In this document: piece by piece, positions 1 to 7,497 of the stretch
How the letters are laid out: the number at the start of each line of letters is the position of its first letter
How positions within the stretch are numbered: the stretch's first letter is position 1
Source of the DNA: Faecalibacterium sp. UBA1819
Lineage (GTDB): Bacteria; Bacillota; Clostridia; Oscillospirales; Ruminococcaceae
Direction of reading: 5' to 3'
Length of the DNA stretch: 18,261 nucleotides
NCBI GenBank assembly: GCA_002315015.1
Contig: DCEX01000022.1
Coordinates: 30,879-49,139, forward strand
The notes under the pieces: generated by a model
Database searches by the model: none
The model's input: only the letters and a program-made list of their open reading frames with translations
What the model was told of the DNA's origin: nothing
Position numbers and translations under genes: made by a program

Positions 1-21
1 AAGCTTTTTCGACAAACTGAG
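1..21 (-). repeat. Left-edge partial copy of a palindromic repeat
   Basis: Read on the minus strand, these 21 bases are identical to 18197-18217 near the right edge of the window. The right-hand copy continues into a full hairpin; this copy is cut by the window boundary at its AAGCTT centre. On the minus strand it lies just past a GC-rich hairpin and downstream of tcdA, the same order (gene, hairpin, repeat) as at the right edge. The identity is seen directly. That it is a dispersed genomic repeat is inferred from only two copies. Confidence 0.7.
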
Positions 22-56
22 AGGTTTACGCCCCATTCCATCGGGCGTGAACCTCT
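20..56. terminator. Hairpin downstream of tcdA, probable terminator
   Basis: A 14-bp stem (20-33 with 43-56, one G-T wobble) encloses a 9-base loop. On the plus strand it is followed by TTTTG and further T-rich bases, so it could end a plus-strand gene lying left of the window. On the minus strand it sits 28 bases beyond the tcdA stop but lacks an immediate T tract; the repeat at 1-21 follows instead. It may work in both directions. Confidence 0.6.
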
Positions 57-84
57 TTTGTGTTTGGCTTTCAATCGAAATGGT

Positions 85-801
85 TTAATGCACCCCGGCA
101 ATGTCTTTGATGACTTCCCCCGCCAAAATCATGCCGGCAACGCCCGGCACAAAGCTGACCGAGGCAGGCGCACTGCGTCCGGCGGTGCCTTTTTGCTCCG
201 TTTCACCGCAGGGGGTGCGGGGCATTTCTTCGCTATATACCACTTTTAAGCGCGGAATCCCGCGCTTTTTTACTTCCCGGCGCAGCACCCGTGCGAGGGG
301 GTCGGTTTTGGTGTCAAACAAATCGGCAACGCGGAAAGCGGTGGGGTCTAACTTATTGCCGCACCCCATCGCGCAGATGATGGGCACATTGGCCCGGTAG
401 GCGCGTTCAATCAATTCCAGCTTTGCGCTCACCGTATCTACTGCGTCAATGATATAGTCAAACTCGTCTAAGGGGATGCTGTCCGCTGTTTCCGGCAGAT
501 AAAAGACGCGGTGTGCGTGAACGTCAATGCCCGGCGCAATCTGCAAACAGCGCTGTGCCAACACTTCTGCTTTATCGCGGCCAATGGTGTCAATCGTTGC
601 CGCCAGCTGGCGGTTTAAATTGGTTTCGCTGATGTCATCGCCGTCAAACAGGTGAAGCGTGCCAATGCCGCCGCGTGCTAAGGCTTCTACTGCGTGGCCG
701 CCCACGCCGCCCAAACCAAATACGGCTACTTTGGCTTTGGCAAGGCGCTGCATGGCGTCTTCTCCCAGCAAGGCGGTGGTGCGCATTTTCCAGTTTTCCA
801 T
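85..801 (-). CDS. tcdA: tRNA threonylcarbamoyladenosine dehydratase (TcdA/CsdL type)
   Basis: This is an E1-like ThiF/MoeB/HesA-fold enzyme of 238 residues. TcdA uses ATP to cyclise t6A at position 37 of ANN-decoding tRNAs to ct6A, in the cytoplasm. An N-terminal Rossmann nucleotide loop is visible (GLGGVGG, residues 29-35), followed by the acidic LFDGDD segment (51-56) and the NLNRQ motif (61-65) that binds and activates ATP. The C-terminal part has the TcdA-like RLKVVYSEE and SFVPGVAGM segments. The start at 801 is chosen because AAGGAG lies a few bases upstream; a start at 831 has no such site. The gene follows dedA on the same strand after 69 bases and may be cotranscribed with it. Other ThiF-family roles are possible, but the length and C-terminal motifs fit TcdA best. 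Confidence 0.88.
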   Translation of the reverse strand: MENWKMRTTALLGEDAMQRLAKAKVAVFGLGGVGGHAVEALARGGIGTLHLFDGDDISETNLNRQLAATIDTIGRDKAEVLAQRCLQIAPGIDVHAHRVFYLPETADSIPLDEFDYIIDAVDTVSAKLELIERAYRANVPIICAMGCGNKLDPTAFRVADLFDTKTDPLARVLRREVKKRGIPRLKVVYSEEMPRTPCGETEQKGTAGRSAPASVSFVPGVAGMILAGEVIKDIAGVH

Positions 802-851
802 AGAAACTCCTTTTTTGGGGCATTTTGTCAAAAGCCCTTGGGTGAAATCCT

Positions 852-892
852 ACCGCCGCAAGAGTCTGGTTCATTTGTCCGAATGCGGCGGT
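852..892. other. Stem-loop spanning the end of dedA
   Basis: A perfect 9-bp inverted repeat (ACCGCCGCA at 852-860 and its complement at 884-892) encloses 23 bases and straddles the dedA stop codon. No T tract follows on the minus strand, so it is not a standard terminator. It could stabilise or partly separate the dedA and tcdA transcripts, or be chance in GC-rich sequence. Confidence 0.3.
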
Positions 893-1521
893 GTGTGCTT
901 TATTATATCCTTTTTTCGTATTTTTTGAAAGAGATGGTACACAAAAAACAGCAAAGCTGTGGCAATCAGTGCCAGCTTGACGGCTCCCCCCATTTGTTCA
1001 AACACGGCGGCAACGCTTTCCCACTGCGAACCGGCAAATGCGCCGAGGTTGACAAGGAGTGTATTCCAAACAATGCTGCCCGCTGTCGTCAGCAGAATAA
1101 AAGGAAGCAAGGGCATTGCGGCAATTCCGGCGGGAATGGAAATGAGGCTGCGAAGAATCGGTACACAGCGCAGGTAAAAAATGCTCGGCCATCCCTTTTC
1201 CTGAAAGCGCTGTACCGCACGGGTGACGTCGTCGGCGTCTGTTTTCAGCACTTCGCCCACGCGCCCCGACAGCAAGCGGCATACGCCTTCCAGCCCCAGT
1301 TTTCTTCCCACAGCATACAGCGCCAATGCTCCAGCTAAACTGCCGATGGTAGAAAAAGTAATCACACCGAAAATGGTCAAATCGGTACAGGTGGTTAAAA
1401 AACCGCCGAAAGTAAGAATGACCTCGCTGGGAATGGGAGGAAACAGATTTTCTACTGCAATCAGCAAGAAAACGCCCCAGTAACCAAAGCCCTCTAAAAT
1501 ATTTTTGACAAGCTCCTGCAT
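871..1521 (-). CDS. DedA-family (SNARE-associated/VTT domain) membrane protein
   Basis: This integral membrane protein of 216 residues has the usual DedA length. Two family signatures are visible: ENLFPPIPSE (24-33), with the acidic residues typical of the re-entrant region, and RCVPILRSLISIPAG (118-132), matching the family's R-x-x-P-x-x-R...PAG motif. Hydrophobic segments lie near 12-30, 48-72, 138-165 and 180-200, with a basic C-terminal tail. DedA proteins affect membrane homeostasis; several have been linked to undecaprenyl-phosphate or phospholipid recycling and to proton-motive-force maintenance. The substrate cannot be told from sequence. The start at 1521 is set by an AGGAGG site about 8 bases upstream; the longer in-frame extension has none. 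It is divergent from the FASII operon and upstream of tcdA. Confidence 0.88.
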   Translation of the reverse strand: MQELVKNILEGFGYWGVFLLIAVENLFPPIPSEVILTFGGFLTTCTDLTIFGVITFSTIGSLAGALALYAVGRKLGLEGVCRLLSGRVGEVLKTDADDVTRAVQRFQEKGWPSIFYLRCVPILRSLISIPAGIAAMPLLPFILLTTAGSIVWNTLLVNLGAFAGSQWESVAAVFEQMGGAVKLALIATALLFFVYHLFQKIRKKDIIKHTPPHSDK

Positions 1522-1630
1522 ATCAGCCCCTCCTTCTAACGTATCTATATGGGAATGCATTTGAAAACATTCGATTTCCAATCCGGGATAAAAACGGAAG
1601 GAAATGGCAATTTGTTCTGTTTGCAAGCGG

Positions 1631-1678
1631 TGTTGATGCATTTTTTGTACATGCATGTGAAAAAAGATGCAAACAACA
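1631..1678. promoter_or_regulatory. Large imperfect palindrome between dedA and acpP
   Basis: Nested inverted repeats share one centre: TGTTG/CAACA outside, TGCAT/ATGCA next, a T tract against an A tract, and a perfect ACATGCATGT core at 1649-1658. Only small bulges interrupt the roughly 48-bp structure. It ends 10 bases upstream of the acpP -35 hexamer, inside the divergent spacer, so an operator for either or both genes is plausible. Neither strand gives a clean hairpin followed by T's in the right place, so a terminator is less likely. No known regulator was recognised from the sequence. Confidence 0.5.
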
Positions 1679-1687
1679 AAATTTTGC

Positions 1688-1715
1688 TTGACATTTTTTC
1701 CGTTTTTGCTACAAT
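1688..1715 (+). promoter_or_regulatory. Promoter of the FASII operon
   Basis: A consensus -35 TTGACA (1688-1693) is separated by 16 bases from TACAAT (1710-1715), a one-mismatch -10. The expected start point is near 1721-1723, leaving a leader of about 70 AT-rich bases before the acpP ATG at 1792. This is a strong housekeeping-sigma promoter by sequence and the only clear promoter seen ahead of the 13-gene cluster. Confidence 0.8.
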
Positions 1716-1721
1716 AAGCTT

Positions 1722-1744
1722 AAATAATTTTACTTAAATTATTT
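1722..1744. promoter_or_regulatory. Inverted repeat over the transcription start, candidate operator
   Basis: Two perfect 9-base arms (AAATAATTT at 1722-1730, AAATTATTT at 1736-1744) surround TACTT. They begin about where transcription should start, a position where a bound repressor would block RNA polymerase. FASII operons of Firmicutes are commonly controlled by FapR or by the MarR-family protein FabT, and a MarR-type gene ends this operon. The arms do not match the FapR consensus as I know it and only loosely resemble FabT sites. The whole region is AT-rich, so chance symmetry is possible. Confidence 0.45.
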
Positions 1745-1791
1745 TAAATAAAATTATTGAAATATTTTGAAGAAGAAAGTAGGAATGAATC

Positions 1792-2016
1792 ATGTTTGAG
1801 AAGGTGCGCGATATTATTGTAGAAACGCTGAGCTGTGACGCCGACCAGGTAACTATGGAGGCAAATCTGGCTGAGGATTTGGACGCGGACAGCCTGGACG
1901 CAGTCGAGCTGAACATGGCAATCGAAGAAGCGCTTGGCACCGGCATTCCCGATGAAGAACTGACGAAAATGAAAACCGTTGGGGATATTGTTGAATACTT
2001 GGAAGCAAACGCTTAA
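1792..2016 (+). CDS. acpP: Acyl carrier protein
   Basis: This small acidic four-helix protein of 74 residues carries growing acyl chains on phosphopantetheine through the FASII cycle. The signature DADSLDAVEL (31-40) places the prosthetic-group serine at Ser34. Length and acidity are typical of ACP. An AGGA element at about 1780 provides the ribosome site. It is the first gene of the operon, followed after 21 bases by accB. No acpS (phosphopantetheinyl transferase) gene is in the window, so that activity must be encoded elsewhere. Confidence 0.97.
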   Translation: MFEKVRDIIVETLSCDADQVTMEANLAEDLDADSLDAVELNMAIEEALGTGIPDEELTKMKTVGDIVEYLEANA

Positions 2017-2037
2017 TTCATAAAGGGGGGACATTCC

Positions 2038-2493
2038 ATGACGCAGGAAACGCTGTTTCGACTGGTGGAGGCGTTTGACGCCGGCACAATGACACGTCTT
2101 GAATATTGTGAAGGGGAAACAAAACTCGTGCTGGAACGCACGGTTTGTGCGCCGCTGCCTATGCCGACAGCGCTTCCCGCGGCCCCTGGTGCGCCCGTGG
2201 CCGCACCCGTGCCGCCTGCTCCGGCTCCGGCGGCTCAAGCGCCTGCACAGCCGGGTGCTGTGATTAAAGCGCCGCTCGTCGGTACGTTTTACGCAGCGTC
2301 GGAACCGGGCAAGCCTGCCTTTGTCAAAGTGGGAGACACGGTGAAAAAGGGCAGTACGGTGTGCATTATTGAGGCGATGAAAATGATCAATGAAATTCCG
2401 GCGCCGTTTGACTGCGTCATTGAGGAATGCCCCATCGAGGATGGCGAGATGGTAGGCTTTGACGAACCACTCTTTATTGTGCGGGAGCTGTAA
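2038..2493 (+). CDS. accB: Biotin carboxyl carrier protein of acetyl-CoA carboxylase
   Basis: This 151-residue protein carries carboxybiotin between AccC and the AccAD carboxyltransferase. The N-terminal part (1-37) is followed by a Pro/Ala-rich flexible linker (about 38-72) and a C-terminal biotinyl domain (about 74-151). The biotin attachment motif EAMKM places the modified lysine at Lys115. A G-rich ribosome site (AAAGGGGGG) lies about 7 bases before the ATG. accC follows four bases after the stop. No biotin ligase gene (birA) is present in the window. Confidence 0.96.
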   Translation: MTQETLFRLVEAFDAGTMTRLEYCEGETKLVLERTVCAPLPMPTALPAAPGAPVAAPVPPAPAPAAQAPAQPGAVIKAPLVGTFYAASEPGKPAFVKVGDTVKKGSTVCIIEAMKMINEIPAPFDCVIEECPIEDGEMVGFDEPLFIVREL

Positions 2494-2497
2494 TGCG

Positions 2498-3892
2498 ATG
2501 TTGAAACGAATTTTAATTGCAAACCGCGGGGAGATTGCCGTGCGCATCATCCGCGCGTGCCGCGAACTGGATATTGAAACCGTCGCGGTTTATTCCACCG
2601 CCGACGCAAATGCTCTGCACGTCCAGCTGGCGACGATGGCTGTCTGCATTGGCCCGCCCAAAGCGGCGCAAAGCTACTTAAATCAAACCGCCATCTTGAC
2701 AGCCGCCGTAGAAAGCGGCTGTCAAGCCATTCATCCGGGCTATGGCTTTTTGTCGGAGAATGATGAGTTTGCCGACCTTTGCACCAAATGCGGTTTGAAA
2801 TTCATCGGCCCTTCCGGCGATGTCATCCGCAAAATGGGCAATAAAGCCAGCGCCCGCGCTTTGATGCAGCAAGCAGGTGTGCCGGTGGTGCCTGGCTCCA
2901 ACGGAACCTTGCAGGATGCCGAACAGGCCGCGCGTGAGGCCGAGCGCATTGGCTATCCCGTGCTGTTAAAAGCCAGCGCGGGCGGCGGCGGACGCGGAAT
3001 GCGCCGCGTTTATCGCCCCGAGGACATCAAAAGCAGCTTTGCTGCGGCGCAGTCGGAAGCACTGGCCTGCTTCGGCAACGGCGAGATGTACTTGGAAAAG
3101 CTGGTGCTGAACCCCCGCCACATTGAGTTTCAAATTATGGCCGACCAGTTCGGAAATGTGGTTCACTTAGGCGAGCGCGACTGCTCCATTCAGCGCAAAA
3201 ACCAAAAGCTGATGGAGGAGTCTCCGTCTAAAGCACTGTCCCAAGAGCTGCGCGAGCGCATGGGGCGCGATGCCGTAGCCGCCGCAAAGGCTTGCGGCTA
3301 TGAGGGCGCCGGTACGATTGAATTTGTGCTTGCCCCCGACGGAAATTATTATTTTATCGAAATGAACACCCGCATCCAAGTAGAGCATCCTGTTACGGAA
3401 ATGGTCACGGGGCTGGACTTGGTGCGTGAACAGCTGCGTGTGGCTGCCGGGCTGCCGCTTTCGTTCACGCAGGACGACGCGGTTATCAAAGGACATGCCA
3501 TTGAAGTGCGTGTCAACGCGGAAGACCCCACAGCTGATTTTCGCCCGTCACCCGGAAAGACGAAATTTCTGCATTTTCCCGGCGGATGCGGTGTGCGTGT
3601 GGACTCGGCGCTTTATAACGGATGCGAGCTGAGCCCTTTCTATGATTCCATGGTAGCCAAAATTATTGTTCACGCCCCCACGCGCTTGGAAGCTGTGCGC
3701 AAAATGCGCCGTGCGCTGGAGGAATTTGTGGTGGAGGGCTACCCCACCGGTGCCGAGCTGGCGCATCTGATTCTGCATCATCCAGATTTTTTGCGCGGCA
3801 CTTATGACACCAGTTTTATTGAACAAAATTTGCAGGATTTACTGCATTGGGGCGAACGATGCAAGCTGCCCGCAGAACAGGAGGAAGCCTAA
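2498..3892 (+). CDS. accC: Biotin carboxylase subunit of acetyl-CoA carboxylase
   Basis: This 464-residue ATP-grasp enzyme carboxylates biotin on AccB using ATP and bicarbonate. The N-terminal domain starts with KRILIANRGEIAVRI. The glycine-rich ATP loop AGGGGRGMR is at 161-169, ERDCSIQRKNQK is near 226-237, and the catalytic/metal segment EMNTRIQVEHPVTE is at 288-301. Length is normal for AccC. The start at 2498 is chosen because the family begins MLKRILIANRG and GGGAG lies 10 bases upstream inside the end of accB. The upstream in-frame extension overlaps accB and matches nothing in the family. The stop is immediately followed by the accD start. Confidence 0.97.
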   Translation: MLKRILIANRGEIAVRIIRACRELDIETVAVYSTADANALHVQLATMAVCIGPPKAAQSYLNQTAILTAAVESGCQAIHPGYGFLSENDEFADLCTKCGLKFIGPSGDVIRKMGNKASARALMQQAGVPVVPGSNGTLQDAEQAAREAERIGYPVLLKASAGGGGRGMRRVYRPEDIKSSFAAAQSEALACFGNGEMYLEKLVLNPRHIEFQIMADQFGNVVHLGERDCSIQRKNQKLMEESPSKALSQELRERMGRDAVAAAKACGYEGAGTIEFVLAPDGNYYFIEMNTRIQVEHPVTEMVTGLDLVREQLRVAAGLPLSFTQDDAVIKGHAIEVRVNAEDPTADFRPSPGKTKFLHFPGGCGVRVDSALYNGCELSPFYDSMVAKIIVHAPTRLEAVRKMRRALEEFVVEGYPTGAELAHLILHHPDFLRGTYDTSFIEQNLQDLLHWGERCKLPAEQEEA

Positions 3893-4768
3893 TTGAACGA
3901 ACGCTTTTCACAAAGAAAACAGCGATTGCTTCGGCTGAAAATTTTGCGCGAGGGACGCGCGGCTTCTGTTCAGCGCGCTAATGCACCCGCCGTATTTGAG
4001 CAGTGCAGTGCCTGCGGTGAGGCGGTGACGAAAGCGCAGTGGGATAAAGCGCTTTACGTCTGCCCGCATTGCGGCCATCATCGCCCCATCAGCGCTTATA
4101 TGCGCCTTTCCATGCTGCTCGACCCCGGCACGTTCCGGGAGCTTGACGACCGCTTAACCGCGCGCAATGCGCTGGAGTTTCCCGGCTATGACGAAAAGCT
4201 TGCCGTGCAGCGGACAAGTACGGCGCTTGAGGAGGCCGTTGTTACGGCGAAAGGGCGCGTGTGCGGAATGCCGCTTGTGGCTGTTGTGATGGACAGCCGC
4301 TTTATGATGGGCAGCATGGGCGTTGCCGTGGGCGAAAAGGTGGCGCGTGCCGCCGATGCCGCCCGAAAATCGCGCGTGCCGCTTGTCATTTTTTGCGCAT
4401 CGGGCGGTGCGCGAATGCAGGAAGGCATTTTGTCGTTGATGCAAATGGGCAAAACCGCCGCTGCCATCACCCGCTTTCAGGAAGCGGGCGGCTTGTACAT
4501 TGCGTGGCTGACCCACCCCACCACGGGAGGCGTGACGGCCAGCTTTGCTTCTTTGGGTGACATTACGATTGCCGAGCCGGGCGCACTGATTGCGTTTGCC
4601 GGGCCGCGTGTGATTGAACAAACCATCAATCAAAAACTGCCCGAAGGCTTTCAGCGCGCGGAATATCTCGAAGAACACGGCTTTGTGGATGCCGTTGTGC
4701 CGCGTGCGGAAATGAAAGATACATTATGCCGTCTGCTGCGGCTGCACAGCAAGGGAGGTGCATTGTAA
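3893..4768 (+). CDS. accD: Acetyl-CoA carboxylase carboxyltransferase subunit beta
   Basis: This 291-residue protein is the zinc-ribbon half of the carboxyltransferase that moves CO2 from carboxybiotin to acetyl-CoA. Cys38, Cys41, Cys57 and Cys60 form the C-x2-C...C-x2-C zinc ribbon. The crotonase-like core contains GGARMQEG (171-178) and TGGVTASFA (211-219), which build the CoA site. The start is TTG directly after the accC stop with no gap; AGGAGGA about 7 bases upstream supports it. The N-terminal 30 residues are rich in Arg/Lys. The TAA overlaps the accA ATG by one base (TAATG), suggesting coupled translation and 1:1 subunit supply. Confidence 0.96.
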   Translation: MNERFSQRKQRLLRLKILREGRAASVQRANAPAVFEQCSACGEAVTKAQWDKALYVCPHCGHHRPISAYMRLSMLLDPGTFRELDDRLTARNALEFPGYDEKLAVQRTSTALEEAVVTAKGRVCGMPLVAVVMDSRFMMGSMGVAVGEKVARAADAARKSRVPLVIFCASGGARMQEGILSLMQMGKTAAAITRFQEAGGLYIAWLTHPTTGGVTASFASLGDITIAEPGALIAFAGPRVIEQTINQKLPEGFQRAEYLEEHGFVDAVVPRAEMKDTLCRLLRLHSKGGAL

Positions 4769-5586
4769 TGGAGTATACCGCTGCCGAGCGCGTCGCTTTG
4801 GCGCGCCGCCCCGGACGTCCGGGGACTGCCGACTATATCCATGCACTGTTCACCGATTTTTTTGAGCAGAAAGGTGACAGGCTGTGCCGTGAAGATGCCA
4901 GCATTTTGGGCGGCATTGCCCTGTTTCATGGCCGCCCCGTGACGGTCATCGGCCATCGCAAGGGCAAAAACTTGGAAGAAAATATGAAGTGCAACTTCGG
5001 AATGCCCAGCCCGGAGGGATACCGCAAGGCACAGCGCTTGATGCGCGCTGCCGAGAAATTTCAGCGCCCCATTATCACCTTTGTCGATACGCCGGGCGCT
5101 TACCCCGGATTAGAGGCAGAAGAACGCGGACAAGGCGAGGCCATTGCCCGGTGCCTTGCTGTTATGAGCGAGCTGACCGTGCCGCTGATTGCCGTGATTA
5201 CCGGCGAGGGCGGCAGCGGCGGCGCACTGGCAATTGCCATGGGCAATCAGGTGCTGATGCTGGAAAACGCCGTTTACTCGGTGCTTTCGCCGGAGGGCTT
5301 TGCCTCCATTTTGTGGAAGGATTCCTCCCGCAGTGCCGAAGCCTGTGAAGTAATGAAGCTGACTGCGCAGGATTTGAAAGAACTGGGCGTGGTGGACGAA
5401 ATCATCAAAGAGCCGGAGCAGGGAGCCCACGAGGACCCGCAGGCCATGTTTGCTGCGGTGGATGAAGCGCTTCGGCGTGCGCTGCATGTGACTGACCGCT
5501 TGCCGTCGGCTGCCGCACATCGTTACCGTAAATTCCGCAAAATGGGCGCGGCCTTCTTGCAGACGTCTGGAAAGGAGCTGCCATGA
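4768..5586 (+). CDS. accA: Acetyl-CoA carboxylase carboxyltransferase subunit alpha
   Basis: This 272-residue partner of AccD shows the biotin-site segment GHRKGKN (62-68), DTPGAYPG (107-114) and the oxyanion-hole loop [10 protein letters not shown] (147-156). The start at 4768 has AAGGGAGG about 7 bases upstream. The protein begins near the [18 protein letters not shown] segment, so it lacks the helical N-terminal extension of about 50 residues present in E. coli AccA (about 319 residues). No frameshift is seen upstream, because accD occupies that DNA in another frame. The stop overlaps the fabH ATG (ATGA). Confidence 0.96.
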   Translation: MEYTAAERVALARRPGRPGTADYIHALFTDFFEQKGDRLCREDASILGGIALFHGRPVTVIGHRKGKNLEENMKCNFGMPSPEGYRKAQRLMRAAEKFQRPIITFVDTPGAYPGLEAEERGQGEAIARCLAVMSELTVPLIAVITGEGGSGGALAIAMGNQVLMLENAVYSVLSPEGFASILWKDSSRSAEACEVMKLTAQDLKELGVVDEIIKEPEQGAHEDPQAMFAAVDEALRRALHVTDRLPSAAAHRYRKFRKMGAAFLQTSGKELP

Positions 5587-6530
5587 CAGGAATTGAAATC
5601 GTCGGTACGGGGCGCTGTGTGCCCAGCCGATTGGTGACCAATGACGACCTTTCGCGCTTTGTGGAAACAAGCGATGAATGGATTCGCACGCGCACGGGCA
5701 TTGCCCAGCGCTATTTTTGTGCCGAAGGGGAAAGCAATGCACAGCTTGCCGCTGGGGCAGCGCGTGCTGCGCTGGAACGTGCCGGCATCAGCGCCGAGAA
5801 GATTGGCCTGTGTGTTGCGGCAACATTTACGGCCGACCATGCCATGCCGTCGCTGGCGTGTGAGGTGCACGAGGCACTTTCGCTGCCCGAAAGCGCCCCG
5901 GCGTTTGACGTAAATGCTGCGTGTACCGGCTTTATCACCGCGCTGGAAACGGCGCGCAGCCTACTTGCGGGCGGCAGTTTAAAAGGAACTTATGCACTGG
6001 TGATCGGCTCGGAGGCCATCAGCCGTGTGCTTGATATGACTGACCGCAATACCTGCGTCCTGTTTGGCGACGGTGCGGGTGCGGCGGTGATTCGGCTGTC
6101 AGACAATCATGCCTACCACTGTGTGATGGGCGCGCGTGGGGATGCGTCTTTGCTTCACGCGGGTGGGGCGGGCTGTGACGAGCGGTTTGTTCACATGGAG
6201 GGAAAGGCGGTGTTCCGCTTTGCCTCCGAAACCGTGCCGAAATGCGTGATGCAGGTATTGGACAGTGCGGGCCTTACGATGGAAGACATCGACTATGTCG
6301 TTTGTCACCAAGCCAATGGCCGCATCATCGACCATGTGATGAAAAAGCTGAACGCACCGGCGGAAAAGTTTTATAAAAATATGCAGTCCTACGCCAATAC
6401 CTCGGCGGCAAGCATTGCCATTGCGCTGGACGAAATGAACGAAAAAGGCTTGCTCAAACCCGGAACGCGCATTGTGTGCGTAGGCTTTGGCGCGGGCCTG
6501 ACATGGGGCGGTACGCTGCTGACATTTTAA
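5583..6530 (+). CDS. fabH: Beta-ketoacyl-ACP synthase III
   Basis: This 315-residue thiolase-fold enzyme condenses acetyl-CoA (or a branched acyl-CoA) with malonyl-ACP to start fatty acid chains. The Cys-His-Asn triad is complete: Cys114 in [10 protein letters not shown], His242 in VVCHQANGR and Asn272 in YANTSAAS. The C-terminal [10 protein letters not shown] motif is present and the length is normal. AAAGGAG lies upstream in the end of accA, and the start overlaps the accA stop as ATGA. Primer choice (straight or branched) cannot be read from the sequence. Confidence 0.97.
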   Translation: MTGIEIVGTGRCVPSRLVTNDDLSRFVETSDEWIRTRTGIAQRYFCAEGESNAQLAAGAARAALERAGISAEKIGLCVAATFTADHAMPSLACEVHEALSLPESAPAFDVNAACTGFITALETARSLLAGGSLKGTYALVIGSEAISRVLDMTDRNTCVLFGDGAGAAVIRLSDNHAYHCVMGARGDASLLHAGGAGCDERFVHMEGKAVFRFASETVPKCVMQVLDSAGLTMEDIDYVVCHQANGRIIDHVMKKLNAPAEKFYKNMQSYANTSAASIAIALDEMNEKGLLKPGTRIVCVGFGAGLTWGGTLLTF

Positions 6531-6546
6531 AGGAGTATCAGGGAAT

Positions 6547-7497
6547 ATGAAGCATTTGAATGAAATTTTGGGAATTGAATTTCCGTTTATCCAAGGCGGT
6601 ATGGCCAATATTGCCACGGGTGAATTTGCGGCGGCTGTGTCCAATGCGGGTGCGCTGGGCTTAATCGGCGCGGGCGGCATGAATGCCGAAATGCTGCGCG
6701 AGCACATTCACCGCTGCAAGGAGCTGACCGATAAGCCTTTCGGCGTCAATATTATGCTGATGAACCCTGAAGCTCCCAAGATGGCCGAGATTGTGGCCGA
6801 GGAGAAAATCCCTGTTGTGACAACGGGTGCGGGCAACCCCGGCGCTTATGTCGAATTGTGGAAAAAAGCGGGCTGTAAGGTGTATCCGGTGGTTCCTGCC
6901 ACGATTTTGGCGCGCCGCTTGGCAGCGCTGGGCGTGGACGGCATCATTGCAGAGGGCACCGAGTCCGGCGGTCATGTGGGCGAAATGACCACGATGGCAC
7001 TGGTGCCGCAGGTGGTTGACGTGTGCCGCGAGTTTGATATTCCTGTCATCGCGGCGGGCGGCATTGCAGATGGCCGTCAGCTGGCGGCAGCGTTTGCGCT
7101 GGGGGCATGCGGTGTGCAGCTCGGTACCTGTCTGCTTGCCAGTGAGGAATGCCCCATTCACGAAAACTATAAAAATGCCGTGCTGAAAGCCAAGGACAGC
7201 GATACCGTTGTGACGGGCCGCATTGCAGGCGTACCGGTTCGCATTTTGAAAAATAAAATGGCGCGTGAATATGTGTCGCGCGAAAAAGCCGGTGCAGACA
7301 AGATGGAGCTGGAGCACTACACACTCGGTTCGCTGCGCCGTGCGGTGTTTGACGGCGATGTGGACACCGGAAGCCTGATGGCAGGTCAAGTAGTGGGAAT
7401 GGTGAAAGAGGTGAAACCTCTGCGCATCATTTTTGAAGAAATGTACCGCGGCTATCAGCAAACCGCTGCCGCATTGGGAAATGAGGTGCGTACATGA
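6547..7497 (+). CDS. fabK: Enoyl-ACP reductase II (FabK)
   Basis: This 316-residue FMN-dependent TIM-barrel enzyme catalyses the last reduction of each elongation round, trans-2-enoyl-ACP to acyl-ACP, and replaces FabI in many Firmicutes. Visible features are GIEFPFIQGGMA at the N-terminus, GVNIML (66-71), VVTTGAGNP (90-98), IAEGTESGGHVG with His143 (equivalent to the conserved FabK histidine), IPVIAAGGIADG (165-176) and SLMAGQVVG near the C-terminus. AGGAG lies 11 bases before the ATG, slightly far. It overlaps the next gene by ATGA. Similarity to FabK is closer than to nitronate monooxygenases. Confidence 0.94.
   Translation: MKHLNEILGIEFPFIQGGMANIATGEFAAAVSNAGALGLIGAGGMNAEMLREHIHRCKELTDKPFGVNIMLMNPEAPKMAEIVAEEKIPVVTTGAGNPGAYVELWKKAGCKVYPVVPATILARRLAALGVDGIIAEGTESGGHVGEMTTMALVPQVVDVCREFDIPVIAAGGIADGRQLAAAFALGACGVQLGTCLLASEECPIHENYKNAVLKAKDSDTVVTGRIAGVPVRILKNKMAREYVSREKAGADKMELEHYTLGSLRRAVFDGDVDTGSLMAGQVVGMVKEVKPLRIIFEEMYRGYQQTAAALGNEVRT

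Noticed and set aside
826..831. Minus-strand TTGACA between dedA and tcdA as a tcdA promoter
   Set aside because: No -10 element lies at the required distance; that region is the tcdA ribosome site and start.
694..1338. Open frame of 214 codons on the plus strand opposite dedA
   Set aside because: It lies antisense to a clear DedA protein, has no ribosome site, and its translation is rich in Cys/Gln/Arg with no family features.
1637..1671. Palindrome with T and A tracts as a transcription terminator
   Set aside because: It lies upstream of both divergent genes, where there is no transcript to end, and its T tract is inside the stem.
1549..1737. Possible 62-residue small protein in the dedA-acpP spacer
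   Set aside because: It has no ribosome site before its ATG and overlaps the palindrome and promoter of the FASII operon.
1744..2550. Open frame of 268 codons on the minus strand across acpP and accB
   Set aside because: It is antisense to two certain genes and their promoter region, and its translation is a low-complexity Arg/His/Cys-rich shadow.
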